Below are positions 1 to 10,800 of a stretch of DNA of 64,000 bases, one piece after another. The notes below the pieces were generated by a model, which was not told where the DNA came from, did not search any database, and saw only the letters and a list, made by a program, of their open reading frames with translations. The stretch is taken from contig CP136065.1 in assembly GCA_032622095.1 (NCBI GenBank), positions 54,059,949-54,123,948 on the forward strand, written 5' to 3'. Made by a program: the position numbers and the translations under genes. This DNA comes from Siphonodentalium dalli. Its lineage: Eukaryota > Mollusca > Scaphopoda > Gadilida > Siphonodentaliidae. Position 1 is the stretch's first letter; each line of letters opens with the position of its first letter.

Positions 1-103
1 CCAGCTTCGCGCATGCGCAGACCAGATCTCGGAAACGGGTGGAGCTATCGACTTGAAATTTGGTTTTTGAATAGCCCGGACGAAGTCGGGTCACCTTCTA
101 GTG
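1..103 (-). repeat. End of a dispersed repeat carrying a 'CCCGACTTCGTCCGGGC' terminus
   Basis: The reverse complement of about 68-103 reads 'AGGTGACCCGACTTCGTCCG', which recurs on the plus strand near 42861-42890, 43303-43328 and 43546-43565. It is therefore one end of a dispersed repeat family, here in minus orientation and cut by the window edge. The family is not identified. No guanylate cyclase exon is visible in 1-354. Confidence 0.55.
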
Positions 104-354
104 ATATATACTCTGCTCAAGAGCAAATGGAGGGGATATTCACATAGTTCGATAACAGGGCCGTTCTGGAAAATAATGTCATATCTAATTAATAAATATA
201 TTATGATATAATTATATGGAAATTATTTGGACTCAGGACTCAAGAATTCTCTGATAATGATATTTCGCATGTCAGATCCATTGTTATTTAATCTGTGAGA
301 TCACCGTTTTTACAGGATTTTTTGTTTTTATATTTTTGTGTGTGGAAATTTCAG

Positions 355-598
355 ATTGTTGACATGTTGAATGACCTGTACACTTGCTTCGATTCAACAA
401 TCGGACATTATGACGTGTATAAGGTTGAGACAATCGGTGATGCATATATGGTTGTGAGTGGTCTCCCTTTGCGAAACAGGGATAACCACGCTGGTGAGGT
501 GGCCTCCATGTCGCTGCGCCTGCTCGATAAAATCACGTGTTTCAAGATTAGGCACCGACCGAATGAGACACTCAAACTCAGGATAGGAATACACTCAG
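355..598 (+). CDS. Guanylate cyclase exon: central catalytic domain
   Basis: The exon follows the acceptor 'tttcag' and opens in phase 0 with Ile-Val-Asp-Met-Leu-Asn. It ends in the donor CAG|GTGAGT, leaving one base of a Gly codon. It encodes the '[15 protein letters not shown]' strand-loop and 'LRIGIHSG', both hallmarks of membrane guanylate cyclases. An in-frame ATG at 364 or 295 should not be taken as a gene start. Confidence 0.93.
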
Positions 599-2552
599 GT
601 GAGTACGTGTTTAATGAGGCGCGAGTGGACAGGTCACTACGTTTTCAGATGTTTGTAGTTTTGGACCATGAACCAGTCTATTCAACAAGATACATTGAGT
701 GGGTGCAAATAAACCTACATAAGAGTCGCAGAAATAATAATAGACGACTATATATCAATTTTCATTTACTAACCAATTACATCAACTTCGATACGGAATT
801 ATGTTATTAAAATTTACTTTTACTTCCATGAAGCAGAGGGGAGTCGGAACAAATTTGCAGGCACGTATGCTGATTTCTGACTTTCGACCTTTGTTGGGAC
901 CCACCCACCCCCGCGTCCAAATTTGTTTCCGTTTTCAGCAGTATTTTCCGACCATTTTTGGACACCCACCCCCTTTTAACACTAAAACAGAGATTTGCGG
1001 GGGGAAATTCACTGTAAACAGCTGTATATGAATTTATGTGCATAATATTAGTCATGGGTGTTAACATTGACATGTAAATAGGAACAAGTCATTTTGGGGT
1101 CATTCGGTCACAAAAAACATGGCTGCCAGCAGCCATCTTGGATTTCAAAATTCAATCCATTAGCATGGGCTACAGGCTATACTGTTTGTCTGATCATCAT
1201 GAAATTTGTCATTTATGTTAATATTGACATATAGATGTGTTTTAAGCCAAACTCATTGCAAAAACAGTCAAAAAGACTTGCAGGGAAAAAAAATTTGAGT
1301 TGCGGAAAAAAAATGTGTTGGTCCTATCGACCACCCACCCACCCCGGCATACGTGCCCGGAAAAAAACTTGTTTCCACCCCCCCCCCCCCTCTGCATGAA
1401 GTAGAAAATTAGTCAGTTGTTTCCGAAGTAGCGCATTAGACTGGTCCTTGCCACAATCGAACCAGCCGCCAGATTCGTAGTAACCATAGTAACCAGCCGC
1501 CCGATTCGTAGTAACCATAGTAACCAGCCGCCCGATTCGTAGTAACCTGCACCCTTTCTGCGTTAATGGGTTCATCAACATCCCCGGTTAATTGGTACTG
1601 CTAATTTGTCATGATGCTGATTGGTCCTCTTAATTGATATGATACTGGCAGGGCAAGCTGATGCTCTTAAGAAATGTACCGTTATTATCTCTAAAGTTGT
1701 CATATTCGCGAATCGAAGAAAGGCCAATGTGTGTATGAAACATTCAAGAACTGAAACACTTTTAAATGGTTTTATAATCACAGCTGCGCTGCTGCGTGCA
1801 CAATGACAGAAATAGCCCTCTTGATTACGGTCGGTTTGCAAACACCAACACACTCATTATTAATATAATTTATGTTTTTGAATGTTTTGAAGCTTTTCCT
1901 CGATTCGTTCATATTAGTCAAGCACTATATATATCTGCATATATATAGCCCGAATCGATCGTATCCATGGGGCCTCGGTGACTCAGTCGGTAAGGAGCTC
2001 TGATCCAGACCGTCTCGCTCTCCATCGCTGGCGATATGGGTTCAATTTCCGGTGGAGTCATCGCTGACTTTGTATCATGTATCGCTATCTGGGGGAGTTT
2101 CCAATTACTCTCCGGTGGTCTATGGTTTCGCCGGGAAAAATGGATCATTCATCAAGTCAACGCACTCTCTGTCACATTACCTTATGATTGTTTATTTGCA
2201 AAGCCAACATTTAAGTTGGAACATAGCCAAACATATATACATATATACAAACAAACAATTTATACAAACAATTTATACGTTAACAATTATCATATCATAC
2301 TTCCGTAACAAATTCACCATAATATAATGACTATACACAGCACGTATACATACGATTCATAATTATGCAATTTCCAATTTATGGATGTGTCTCATATTAT
2401 ATATATACATATATATATACATACATACATATACATACATATATATATATATATACAGATTGTATACAAACATGCATACACATACATATACACACATACA
2501 TATATATATATATATATACAGATTGTATACAAACATGCATACACATACATAT

Positions 2553-2630
<78 letters not shown>

Positions 2631-5600
2631 CATCTGTATATCTAATAGTATATTAAGAAATCTTTTTCAATGCCAATTTAATAAATATGCTCAGTCTTAT
2701 AATGCTCAGTCTTATAATGCACGGTCTTTCCCTTCACCAATAAAACTGGCAACGTCGTGCTATAGACCTGACTGCTGAAAGCGACGTTAAACCCCAATAA
2801 ATAAATTAATCGTATTATACACCGCGGTATTATTATCCGATCAAGACGTTTTGACTCTAATGATGTTGTTATCAGATCATAGTTTAGCGCTGTGTGTTTG
2901 GCAAGATTCTCGCATTTCCCGACGACGAACGATTTGATTACCAATAATATAGGTAAAAACTAATGCCACATGGCGATCATAATTTAACCCTTTACCCAAC
3001 AAACCGGCCAAAAACGCCCAAATAAAGCTTCAACAGCCTAAAATACCTTCGGTCTGTCTCAATAACACCATACAAATATGGATATCATTGGAACCGGTTC
3101 ATTGACCACATTGTGATGGTTACAGTTATGCCCTGTGCCAATGCATTCTCTTATATATGCGAGTCGACCATAGGTCGCCTCGCATATATAAGAGAATTCA
3201 TTGGCCTAAAAAACACTTTTTACCATTTTTTCTTACATTCTTTAACAATTTTAGAATTTTTTCTTACATTTTTTAACATTTTTTATAATATTTTTCTACA
3301 TTCTTTGACAATTTTAGAATTTTTAATATGTGTTAAGCCAATGCATTCTCTTATATATGCGAGGCGACCTATGGTCGACTCGCATATATAAGAGAATGCA
3401 TTGGCACAGGGCCGTTCTGTTGGGTAAAGGACATAATCATCATCAACATTGAGGATCTGGGAAACAATCGATAACTTATTATATGATGTGATTGTGAGTT
3501 TTGTTGAAAATCCGAAACCGTAATCGTAACAATGACTGGGGGGAAATGACAACGATAGAAAGAACACAAATTCTAGTGACGCAGTACCCTATTCCTAATT
3601 CTTGTCTGTTGTCGTGCATTGTGCGAAAAGTGTCTAATAACGTGTTTACGTCATATACTTCTCTACCCAATGTTCCCCCAAAAAGAGAGCTATTTCAGAC
3701 CATTAATTAACTTTCCAGGTCCATGTGTTGCGGCTGTTGTCGGACTAAAAATGCCGAGGTATTGCCTGTTTGGCGACACAGTCAACACATCATCCCGGAT
3801 GGAATCTACTGGACTACGTAAGTTAGAACTACACTCTAAAAAATTAAATTTAAAGCAACCTCGATATATAACGATTATTCATTTGTCCTTTGCGTGTCCA
3901 ACATACGGACCAATGGTTTCTTACAGAGAACTAGTTGATTCTCCAAAATAGCAGTGTTTATTTTGGTTCTTCGTATAGTTAATATTTGGTTCTTCTTGCA
4001 GCTTCTTGGATAATATTCGGTTCATAAATATGACGTACATGTTTGAAGAACTAAAATTGTTCTACACTTTTGTCCCTCCCCAATCGGAGCAAGTTGGTTG
4101 CGCAAGAATAAAGTGTGGTTTGTTCTTCGTCGGTTGAAAATATTCACCATTTGTTGTTCATATCGATGTGCGTTAAAAAAAACAAAAAACATGCTCTATA
4201 GAAATGATGCAATGTCAAGTGGCATCCGTGGTTTATAACATATGCAACTTGATTTGGTGATATTTCGATCTCAGCTGTAACTGTCGTAAATAGTCCTGTT
4301 CGTATCAATTTCTTTGCATCTTATATACAGTATTATAATGTATCCATTTTAAAGTTTTAAGTGTCGTATAATATATACCTTTATAAATATTTAAACATAT
4401 ATCCATGATAGTGTTGTCATATTACTTGGTGTACCCATTATTGTTTTGCGTTGCATACAGACATATGAGGTGTTTGTACTTAATACATGTTTTGTTATGT
4501 TGTGTTACGTCATGTTATGGTATGACAAGTTGTGATCAACGAATGCTGCATTTCAGTTGAGTTAACGATTTCCTCTCTTTCAGCTCTGAAAATACATTGC
4601 AGTGGCGAATCTAAGAATATTCTTGATTCGCTTGGTGGGTACTACCTCGAGGAGAGGGGCATTATTAATATGAAGGTAAGCGATATATACAGACAACATA
4701 ATTAACTCTTCTGAATAGCGTGGGATTGTTCCCCTCAAGTGACATGGGGAGGATCGTTTTTCAAGACACTCTAGATGAGTGAAAATAATGTAGGAATTCC
4801 ATGAGAGGAGAAACAACACACGCAACACAACTCAGCTAACGGTTGTTTATTTCGCGCTACACCGCGTGTATAATGTTTCACTCATTCTTGGTATATATGG
4901 GCCATGGGTGTTTTATTTATAGAAATGGGAATTTTTGGGACGGATTAAAAGTCGAACTGCGACCCTGAGGCCGAGTCCGGTAATATGAGTGGTTGGGAAT
5001 TCTGGTGAGATGCATGAGAAGCCGTATATAGTTGTTGTAATAATTTGAAGGATTAGTTGTTTTAACGGAATTTTGAGTTGGTCATTCGGGAAACCAATAT
5101 ATTTTATATTCTATAATTACAATCATGGGTATATAATATATGATCTTATGACCTACAGCCCTTTGCTACCAACCAGACCACAGTGACACACATGGTTAGG
5201 CCTATACCACTTCCAAAAGGTACAACCTCACCAGCCTTTTTGTCTGCTAGTAAGCTGGTATTGTGATTGGCAGAAGCATGCAGTTACTGAATGAAACACG
5301 AAAAATTATGCTCAAATCATAATTGAACAAATGTATATTGTTTCAAAAAACTAACATTTAAGAGAATTATTGCGTAATGTTTGGACTATAATAGACTTAA
5401 AGGGATGTTACTCTATCTCATTTTCAGGGGAAAGGGAATAAGCTAACCTTTTTTCTGAACGGAGAGGACCAGAACCACAGACTGAAGCGTTTGGACGAGC
5501 AATCCGCTAACCACGTTGACAAATCCATGAAGAGGATATCAAGTTGTTCTTCTTGCATCATACAAAGGGACGCAACCTCATCAACAATGTGTTATGACGA

Positions 5601-5913
5601 TGACGTATCCAGTAGTTCTCATGGTAGAAATGCTTGGAACAGACATAGCGACCGTTGTTGTGCTGTCCGGGGTTGTTCTCCGACAAATCGGTATACAGAC
5701 AAAGGTTGTGGACTACGAGGGGGCTGTTCTGAATCTCTGTTTGAGATGAAATACCTCACGCCACAGCAATACTCAGACAATAACGTCAATCATTTGGAGG
5801 AGGTCTCGAATACGCCACATCCAGTTGACCCACATCATTCCAATGCTACGGAGCTAGATTCTTTACTCAAAGTGCCCGACCCTTCTGGTGTCCCGTTTGT
5901 TAATGTTTTGTGA
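355..5913 (+). CDS. Receptor-type guanylate cyclase, 3' part (four exons)
   Basis: Class III nucleotide cyclase that makes cGMP from GTP; the family is a single-pass membrane receptor with a cytoplasmic catalytic domain. Coding exons are 355-598, 3719-3817, 4584-4675 and 5428-5913, all with AG/GT borders and compatible phases. Visible motifs are '[18 protein letters not shown]' (metal-binding Asp and the purine-selecting Glu), '[15 protein letters not shown]' (guanine-selecting Cys, catalytic Asn and Arg) and '[18 protein letters not shown]' closing the domain. The Glu/Cys pair indicates GTP rather than ATP. The first metal-binding Asp ('FSDIVGFT' block), kinase-homology and extracellular domains must lie upstream of the window. 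Introns of 3120, 766 and 752 bp carry a SINE, a microsatellite and a piggyBac-like MITE. Natriuretic-peptide-receptor-like is the best guess; ligand unknown. Confidence 0.93.
1462..1546. repeat. 31 bp tandem repeat, about three copies
   Basis: Units starting near 1462, 1493 and 1524 share CCAGCCGCC(A/C)GATTCGTAG followed by TAACCATAGTAA, with a period of 31 bp. It lies in the first cyclase intron. The rest of 620-1960 in this intron holds only poly-C/G runs and 'ccaccc' rich repeat-like sequence. Confidence 0.8.
1968..2160 (+). repeat. tRNA-derived SINE, 5' part
   Basis: GGGGCCTCGGTGACTCAGTC followed by GGTAAGG resembles a tRNA-type pol III A box, and 'GGTTCAATTTCC' near 2039 resembles a B box. 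The same head occurs at 55894 in a complete copy. The 3' part of this copy appears at 2731-2812, displaced by AT-rich microsatellite sequence. Confidence 0.75.
2395..2627. repeat. TA/CA microsatellite with internal duplication
   Basis: Long (TA)n interrupted by two near-identical ~66 bp blocks containing CAGATTGTATACAAACATGC (from about 2457 and 2519). All open frames here are low-complexity Tyr/Ile strings and are not genes. Confidence 0.9.
2725..2812 (+). repeat. SINE 3' part and simple tail
   Basis: Contains TCACCAATAAAACTGGCAAC, then AAAGCGACGTTAAACCCC and an (AATA)n-type tail, matching the 3' part of the SINE at 55894-56208. It is probably the displaced end of the 1968-2160 copy. Confidence 0.7.
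2984..3434 (+). mobile_element. piggyBac-like MITE, copy 1 (double palindrome)
   Basis: Starts TTAA followed by CCCTTTACCCAACA and ends TGTTGGGTAAAGG, the inverted end, which is slightly decayed. It carries two 69 bp palindromes, 3137-3205 and 3337-3405, each starting and ending GCCAATGCATTC / GAATGCATTGGC. TTAA plus a terminus beginning CCC is typical of piggyBac elements. There is no transposase, so it is non-autonomous. It lies in the first cyclase intron. The spacer between palindromes holds repeats of TTCTTACATTCTTTAACAAT type. Confidence 0.85.
3719..3817 (+). CDS. Guanylate cyclase exon: GTP-selectivity and catalytic loop
   Basis: Acceptor 'ctttccag' at 3718 and donor GTAAGT at 3818. 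The first two bases complete the Gly codon of the previous exon. It encodes '[20 protein letters not shown]' followed by [13 protein letters not shown], with the guanine-contacting Cys and the catalytic Asn/Arg. The last base begins the Pro codon completed in the next exon. Confidence 0.93.
4584..4675 (+). CDS. Guanylate cyclase exon: end of cyclase domain
   Basis: Acceptor 'ctctttcag' and donor AAG|GTAAGC. It encodes [19 protein letters not shown] and then [12 protein letters not shown], the standard C-terminal strand of the cyclase domain. It ends in phase 0. Confidence 0.92.
5428..5913 (+). CDS. Guanylate cyclase terminal exon with long divergent tail
   Basis: Acceptor 'cattttcag' at 5427. 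The exon opens with [19 protein letters not shown], matching the family's 'GKG...T(Y/F)WLxGE' end of the catalytic domain, and continues about 140 aa to TGA at 5911-5913. The tail is rich in Ser, Cys, His and Asp and shows no domain that I recognise. Its final residues, PFVNVL, are hydrophobic. Long variable tails are usual in invertebrate receptor guanylate cyclases. Confidence 0.88.
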   Translation, partial: GKGNKLTFFLNGEDQNHRLKRLDEQSANHVDKSMKRISSCSSCIIQRDATSSTMCYDDDVSSSSHGRNAWNRHSDRCCAVRGCSPTNRYTDKGCGLRGGCSESLFEMKYLTPQQYSDNNVNHLEEVSNTPHPVDPHHSNATELDSLLKVPDPSGVPFVNVL

Positions 5914-5941
5914 ACAAGGTCCCGTTATTGACAAATTGCTC

Positions 5942-5947
5942 AATAAA
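5942..5947 (+). terminator. Poly(A) signal of the guanylate cyclase gene
   Basis: AATAAA 29 bp after the stop codon, so the 3' UTR would be very short. Confidence 0.65.
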
Positions 5948-6236
5948 GCATCTATTATTTCACCAAGTATGCAGTATATGTTTAAACCAATTATAACGTA
6001 GAGAGCTATTGAACTGTTACAATAATTATATATATATATATTTATATCATTACATAATAAGTATACTGAACAAGAGATAGGTACCGTTATAATGTCATTA
6101 TCAATGAACTTCAAAATATGGATGGATATATCCAGGTTTATTAATTAGACATTACATTTTTGTTCAGAAAAGCATGTTGTCGAACTATGTGAATATCGCT
6201 TCAATTTGCCCTTAAACCGATTTAATATCATTTTAG

Positions 6237-6305
6237 GACATCACCAATCCGAGTAATATGATTTTACGACATCACAAATCCGAGTAATATGGATTTACGA
6301 CATGC
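6237..6305. repeat. Short tandem duplication
   Basis: CATCA(C/A)CAATCCGAGTAAT-type sequence occurs twice with a ~37 bp period, between the cyclase 3' end and the next element. Confidence 0.6.
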
Positions 6306-6439
6306 CGAAATCTACTTCACTGTTAAATAACTTGTAGATATCGATTTTTGTGAATTCACTCATATGAAAGAGTTACTAAGAGGTGCCGCGAATCGTTAAA
6401 CGATAACGGTGGAAGCGACAAAAGACGACTGTGTAAAAA

Positions 6440-7037
6440 ACGTACCTTACTCGTATTTAAATTCGCGCAGTACTATTTTTCGCTCAGTTTTGAATTCGTG
6501 CACTTTAAAATTCGCGCACCTAGCTGCGCGAATTCAAAACTGAGAAAAATATTTTCGTAATATTTCTGCGATATTTTCGTATATCTTGGAGCTGATGACA
6601 GTTTCGGTTATTATATAGTCATTGCTGGATATAGTATATGTGTATAGTAAACACCATCGCGGCGGATTTACATCGCGCAGACTTTACACTAGTAATTACA
6701 TACATCATAACTTTGTGGCGACCTGGACTATTAGTATTTCTTATACAAGTATTTCAACAATGTCTATGTTACCATGATTTGTCGCTTGAATAGCGAGCAA
6801 TGGTCTTGATAGCGGTTAGCCGAATGTAAGTATATGCATACATGTATATGCTTAATTGTCTATTCAACTGTTCATAATATATGTAAACTCAGCAACAAAG
6901 CACTCTTGTATTTCCTATGGACTGTGGTTTAGATTAAACTTGGCAGACGTATTATTTTTCGCTCAGTTTTAAATTCGCGCACCGATGGGTGCGCGAAAAA
7001 TAGTATTGCGCGAATTTAAATACGAGTAAGGTATACG
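6440..7037. mobile_element. Fold-back MITE between two convergent genes
   Basis: The left end ACGTACCTTACTCGTATTTA continues AATTCGCGCA. The right end is its inverted match, ending CGAGTAAGGTATACGT. Terminal repeats run about 45 bp, with subterminal 'GCGCGAA' hairpins. It is ~600 bp with no coding capacity and separates the cyclase poly(A) site from the GPCR stop codon. I cannot assign the superfamily. Confidence 0.75.
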
Positions 7038-7206
7038 TAAACTGAATCCAGACACGAAAGGAACGTGAATTCTGTGCACAATTCAGATATATACATGTAT
7101 TCGTGATTTCAGCCCACCGTGCACTTGGTTTTAATTTTAGCATCATGCAGCATTCGCAGATAAACATTCTGTATACATGTATCAGAATGTTGTCGTCTCC
7201 GAATGG

Positions 7207-7894
7207 CTATTTTTCGATATCAACCCGGTTTCCCTGAGCTTGATCGCCAGAGTTAGTTATAACAAACACCACATTGTTTTTTCTCCGGCAAAATACTTTG
7301 ATGAACTGAAGCTGAAAGTTCCGATTGAGGAATGTATATATTATCGGATTCACGAAACAGTTTGTGTATCCGATCAGCTGAAAAATCGCAAGCTCCGTTC
7401 TGAAATCAGTCCGGTCTGGGTTGAATTCCTGGTACAGAGTTGCCGTGAAAAACGGGAACCATAACACCGTGAATGCCAACACCAGTGTTATCAACATTTT
7501 GATTATCTTCTTCCGTTCTGCAGCTTTGCGTTCATATTGCATTGGGTTTTCCAAAAGATCGCCAACCGGAATCCGGATCCATAGCCGAAACGAAATGGCA
7601 CCATAGCTGAAGATCATGATCATTAGTGGGACAATATAAATGAACACATATATTGTCGCGGTAAATATGCGGCTATCCTGCTCCCGATTGGGAAAGAATT
7701 CTCCGCACATGAACGCAAGACCTTCTATTGTGTTCTGCTCGCGATTGACCTTCAGTCGCCATTCAAGACGTTGGTATATGACTTGCGGCAGAAGAACACA
7801 AGCTGCTATTAACCAAACACATCCCAGAATAAGTTTAGCAAAGGACTTGGTGTGAATCTTTCGTGCTATCTTCGAACGGCATATAACGAAGTAC
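7207..7894 (-). CDS. GPCR exon 2 (TM4-TM7 and C-tail)
   Basis: Minus-strand exon after the acceptor 'ctattgcag'. It begins with one base completing Arg180, then Tyr-Phe-Val-Ile-Cys-Arg. It encodes TM4 to TM7 and a ~42 aa C-tail with a possible palmitoylated Cys near 'VFCRRKNN'. The stop is at 7207-7209. The internal Met at 7710 is not a start. Confidence 0.92.
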
Positions 7895-10800
7895 CTGCAA
7901 TAGATGAATGGTGTGTGTGATCGCTTAACAATTTCTTTACTAAATACTCATTGTCGAGTAGTTATAGTTCCCTTGGGAAAATATTCGGAAAATAAGTTCA
8001 ATAGTTGGGTTGTTGAACTTATTATCTGAACATTTCCCACCATTAAATAGGATTATTTCTGAACTTTCTAGTATCTGTCGTCTGCTTGTATTTACCGAGA
8101 TGAATAATACACCATTCCAATGTGGGATAATCCATTTAGTAAAGAAAGGGTTGCTTATCCCTGCCGATGAAAACATGGGACTAAATAGTCATTGGCGATT
8201 AGTTCCCTTAGGAAATGTCCATAGCATGTCCCACCAATGAATATACATTATTCTTCTATTGTCCCACCAATGCATATACATTATTCTGCTCTTGTATTAT
8301 CTGTTTTTGCTGTCTGCATGTCGTATGCTTTCATTCCCGAACACCCATCCAAACGAATAATATCCCGTTCCCATATATACTTTTTTAACCGAATGGGATA
8401 ATCCATTCAGTACAGAAAAGGTTAACCCGATCGTCACTTTATCACCGGTAACGTATTCATCGTCATCGTCGTTGTCATCGCCGCTATCGTCATTCGTCAC
8501 CACCGTCCTTGTATGCATCGTCATCACGAGCGCCACCATCACAAGCATCATAATCTTTGTCCTAACTATCGCCACAATAACATGGTGGTGAATCACGTCG
8601 TTTCGAGGTTGTTGAGTACCACTCATGCGAAATGGCCGAAGCGAGTGAAAACGCACAAAAACATAATATATGAGGAACTGACAGAAAACGTAGCATTTCG
8701 ACTGTTACGAGCATATGCTAGTATATATTTTAAACAAGTTGATACCGTATTTGTTCCGAAATACTCAGAAGTTTTCTATATTCTGACCAAAGTTTCCAGT
8801 CGGAGGTTCGTGGAATACCAGTCCGTGCATCTAGAAGAATCCTTTGACTGGCAACTTTGGTCAGAATGTTAGAGCAAACAACTGTGAGTGCGACACACAA
8901 ACTATACTTGTTTGAATATAGCACATGCTCGTATAGCTGTACAAATAGACCACAGTGAAAACAGGAGAGTTATATTGATAAGTTACATACATTACGAAAC
9001 GTTGGACACTGAATAATTAAACCTATACATGTAGGCCTATGTTTACATTCGTCAACCAATATAACAAAATTCAAAACCATTACCCAATGCCATGCGACGT
9101 GCAAATAATGGTAACGTCGACGATGTTGAAATGCTTGTAAGAAAATGCATATATTATAGATTGTATGTGCACGAAAGCACCTCTACCACCATTCGGCACA
9201 CTGGAGTGACATCGTGCAATGAATAAGGAAATGTTCCTAATTTTCAACTACCATACTACATTTGTCAGCATATTCTTTCACCGAGTGGCACTTTTAGCTG
9301 TACATATATGCCGACCATTTCCAACTTTTACGATATTACTAATACTAAGTTTACAGCATACTATTCTTGTTTCCATATTCCCGAAAACGTCTGTCGGCCA
9401 CGTGATAATTTGAGTTTACTTTACCTATATTGTGGAACCCGTCATCACGGTTTTTGGCACATCAAATGTTTACCTTATTTGGTCACTGAAACTAATCCAA
9501 GATTAGCATTTTGAAATAAAATATTGCCGTATATTCGTCGAGAATGTTTCAAATGATGTGGTTTCTTGGTGTTCGCCTTTCTTATATCATTCCGGTAGCT
9601 TATATGCTCATTGAAGTAAACACTGGAATGATTGAGTGGATATGCATGACGACTACTGTACCATAAAACACAATATCCATTATATCGGCCATCATAAACT
9701 TCACATCTTTTGCCATACACGACATAAGATGGTGCTGGGGTCCAATCTTGTAGATGCCTGTTCTTCACAATTGGAAATTCGAACATTTGATTGCATAAAT
9801 TTGTATTCACAACTAAAGTTCCAATGACACTGTAGCTCAACTTGGGGAGGCTTTAATTTTATGCTGAGCAGTCATTATAATAATAAAGAAGTAGAGTCAA
9901 ACAGTTTCAGTATATGGTTTGTATTGTGTAGATGAAATTATTTTCATTTCACCAATAAATGTGGGCTGCCGGGTGTGTCGATAGATGCACATGTGAATTC
10001 CAGAATGACTGCTGTTGGCCACGTTTGTTAACGGATTTCGGAAAAAAATGGACACCTCCCATCTATTGATCACCCAGAATATCTATATAAAGGATGTGGT
10101 CTGTAGATTGTGCCAAAGGATTTAGTCATGCAAAGAGTAAAATCCTAAATGGCTGCCGGCGGCCATGTTTTTCAACGAAATTCGAAAAAATGGATATCTC
10201 CCATCTAGAGGTGATCCTAAACACACCTGTAAAGTTTTAAAATATTTGTTCTGATAAATACGCGTGCTTCACGGTGTGCCAATTTTCTTTATTTGATCTA
10301 AATTTGACATCCGAGATCGCTGCTGGCGGCAATGTTTTTAACGAATTTCTGGGGAAATCGATGGCTCCATAGAGGTCACCCTGAAGATCCATGAAGTTAG
10401 GTGAGTATCGGTCAATGGATGTGATGTGTAGGGCGTTCCAAAGGATTTAGTCATGTAAAGAATAAAATACAAGATGGCCATGTTTGCTGGTGGCCATGTT
10501 TTGAAACGAATTTCGACAATAATCTATGGATCCCACATAGAGGTCACCCCGAAGTCCCTTATAACGTTTGGTGACGTTCGGGTGAGGGATGTGGCTGGAG
10601 GGTGTGCCGAAGGATTTAGTCATACAAACAGAACAAATCCAAGATGGCCGATGGCAGTCATGTTTTTCAACGAATTTCGGAAATAATCGATGTCTTCTGT
10701 CTAGAGCTGGCCTCGAAGATCCATATGCAGTATGGTGACGATCTGATAAAGGGTGTGGCCTGTGTTGTATGCCGAAGGATGTAAGCATGCCAAAAGTTAA

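Noticed and set aside
1968-2050. Possible tRNA gene
   Set aside because: A and B box similarity is present, but there is no full cloverleaf, and the sequence continues into a SINE body with a matching copy at 55894.
2363-2656. Tyr/Ile/His repetitive open frames
   Set aside because: TA/CA microsatellite, open on both strands.
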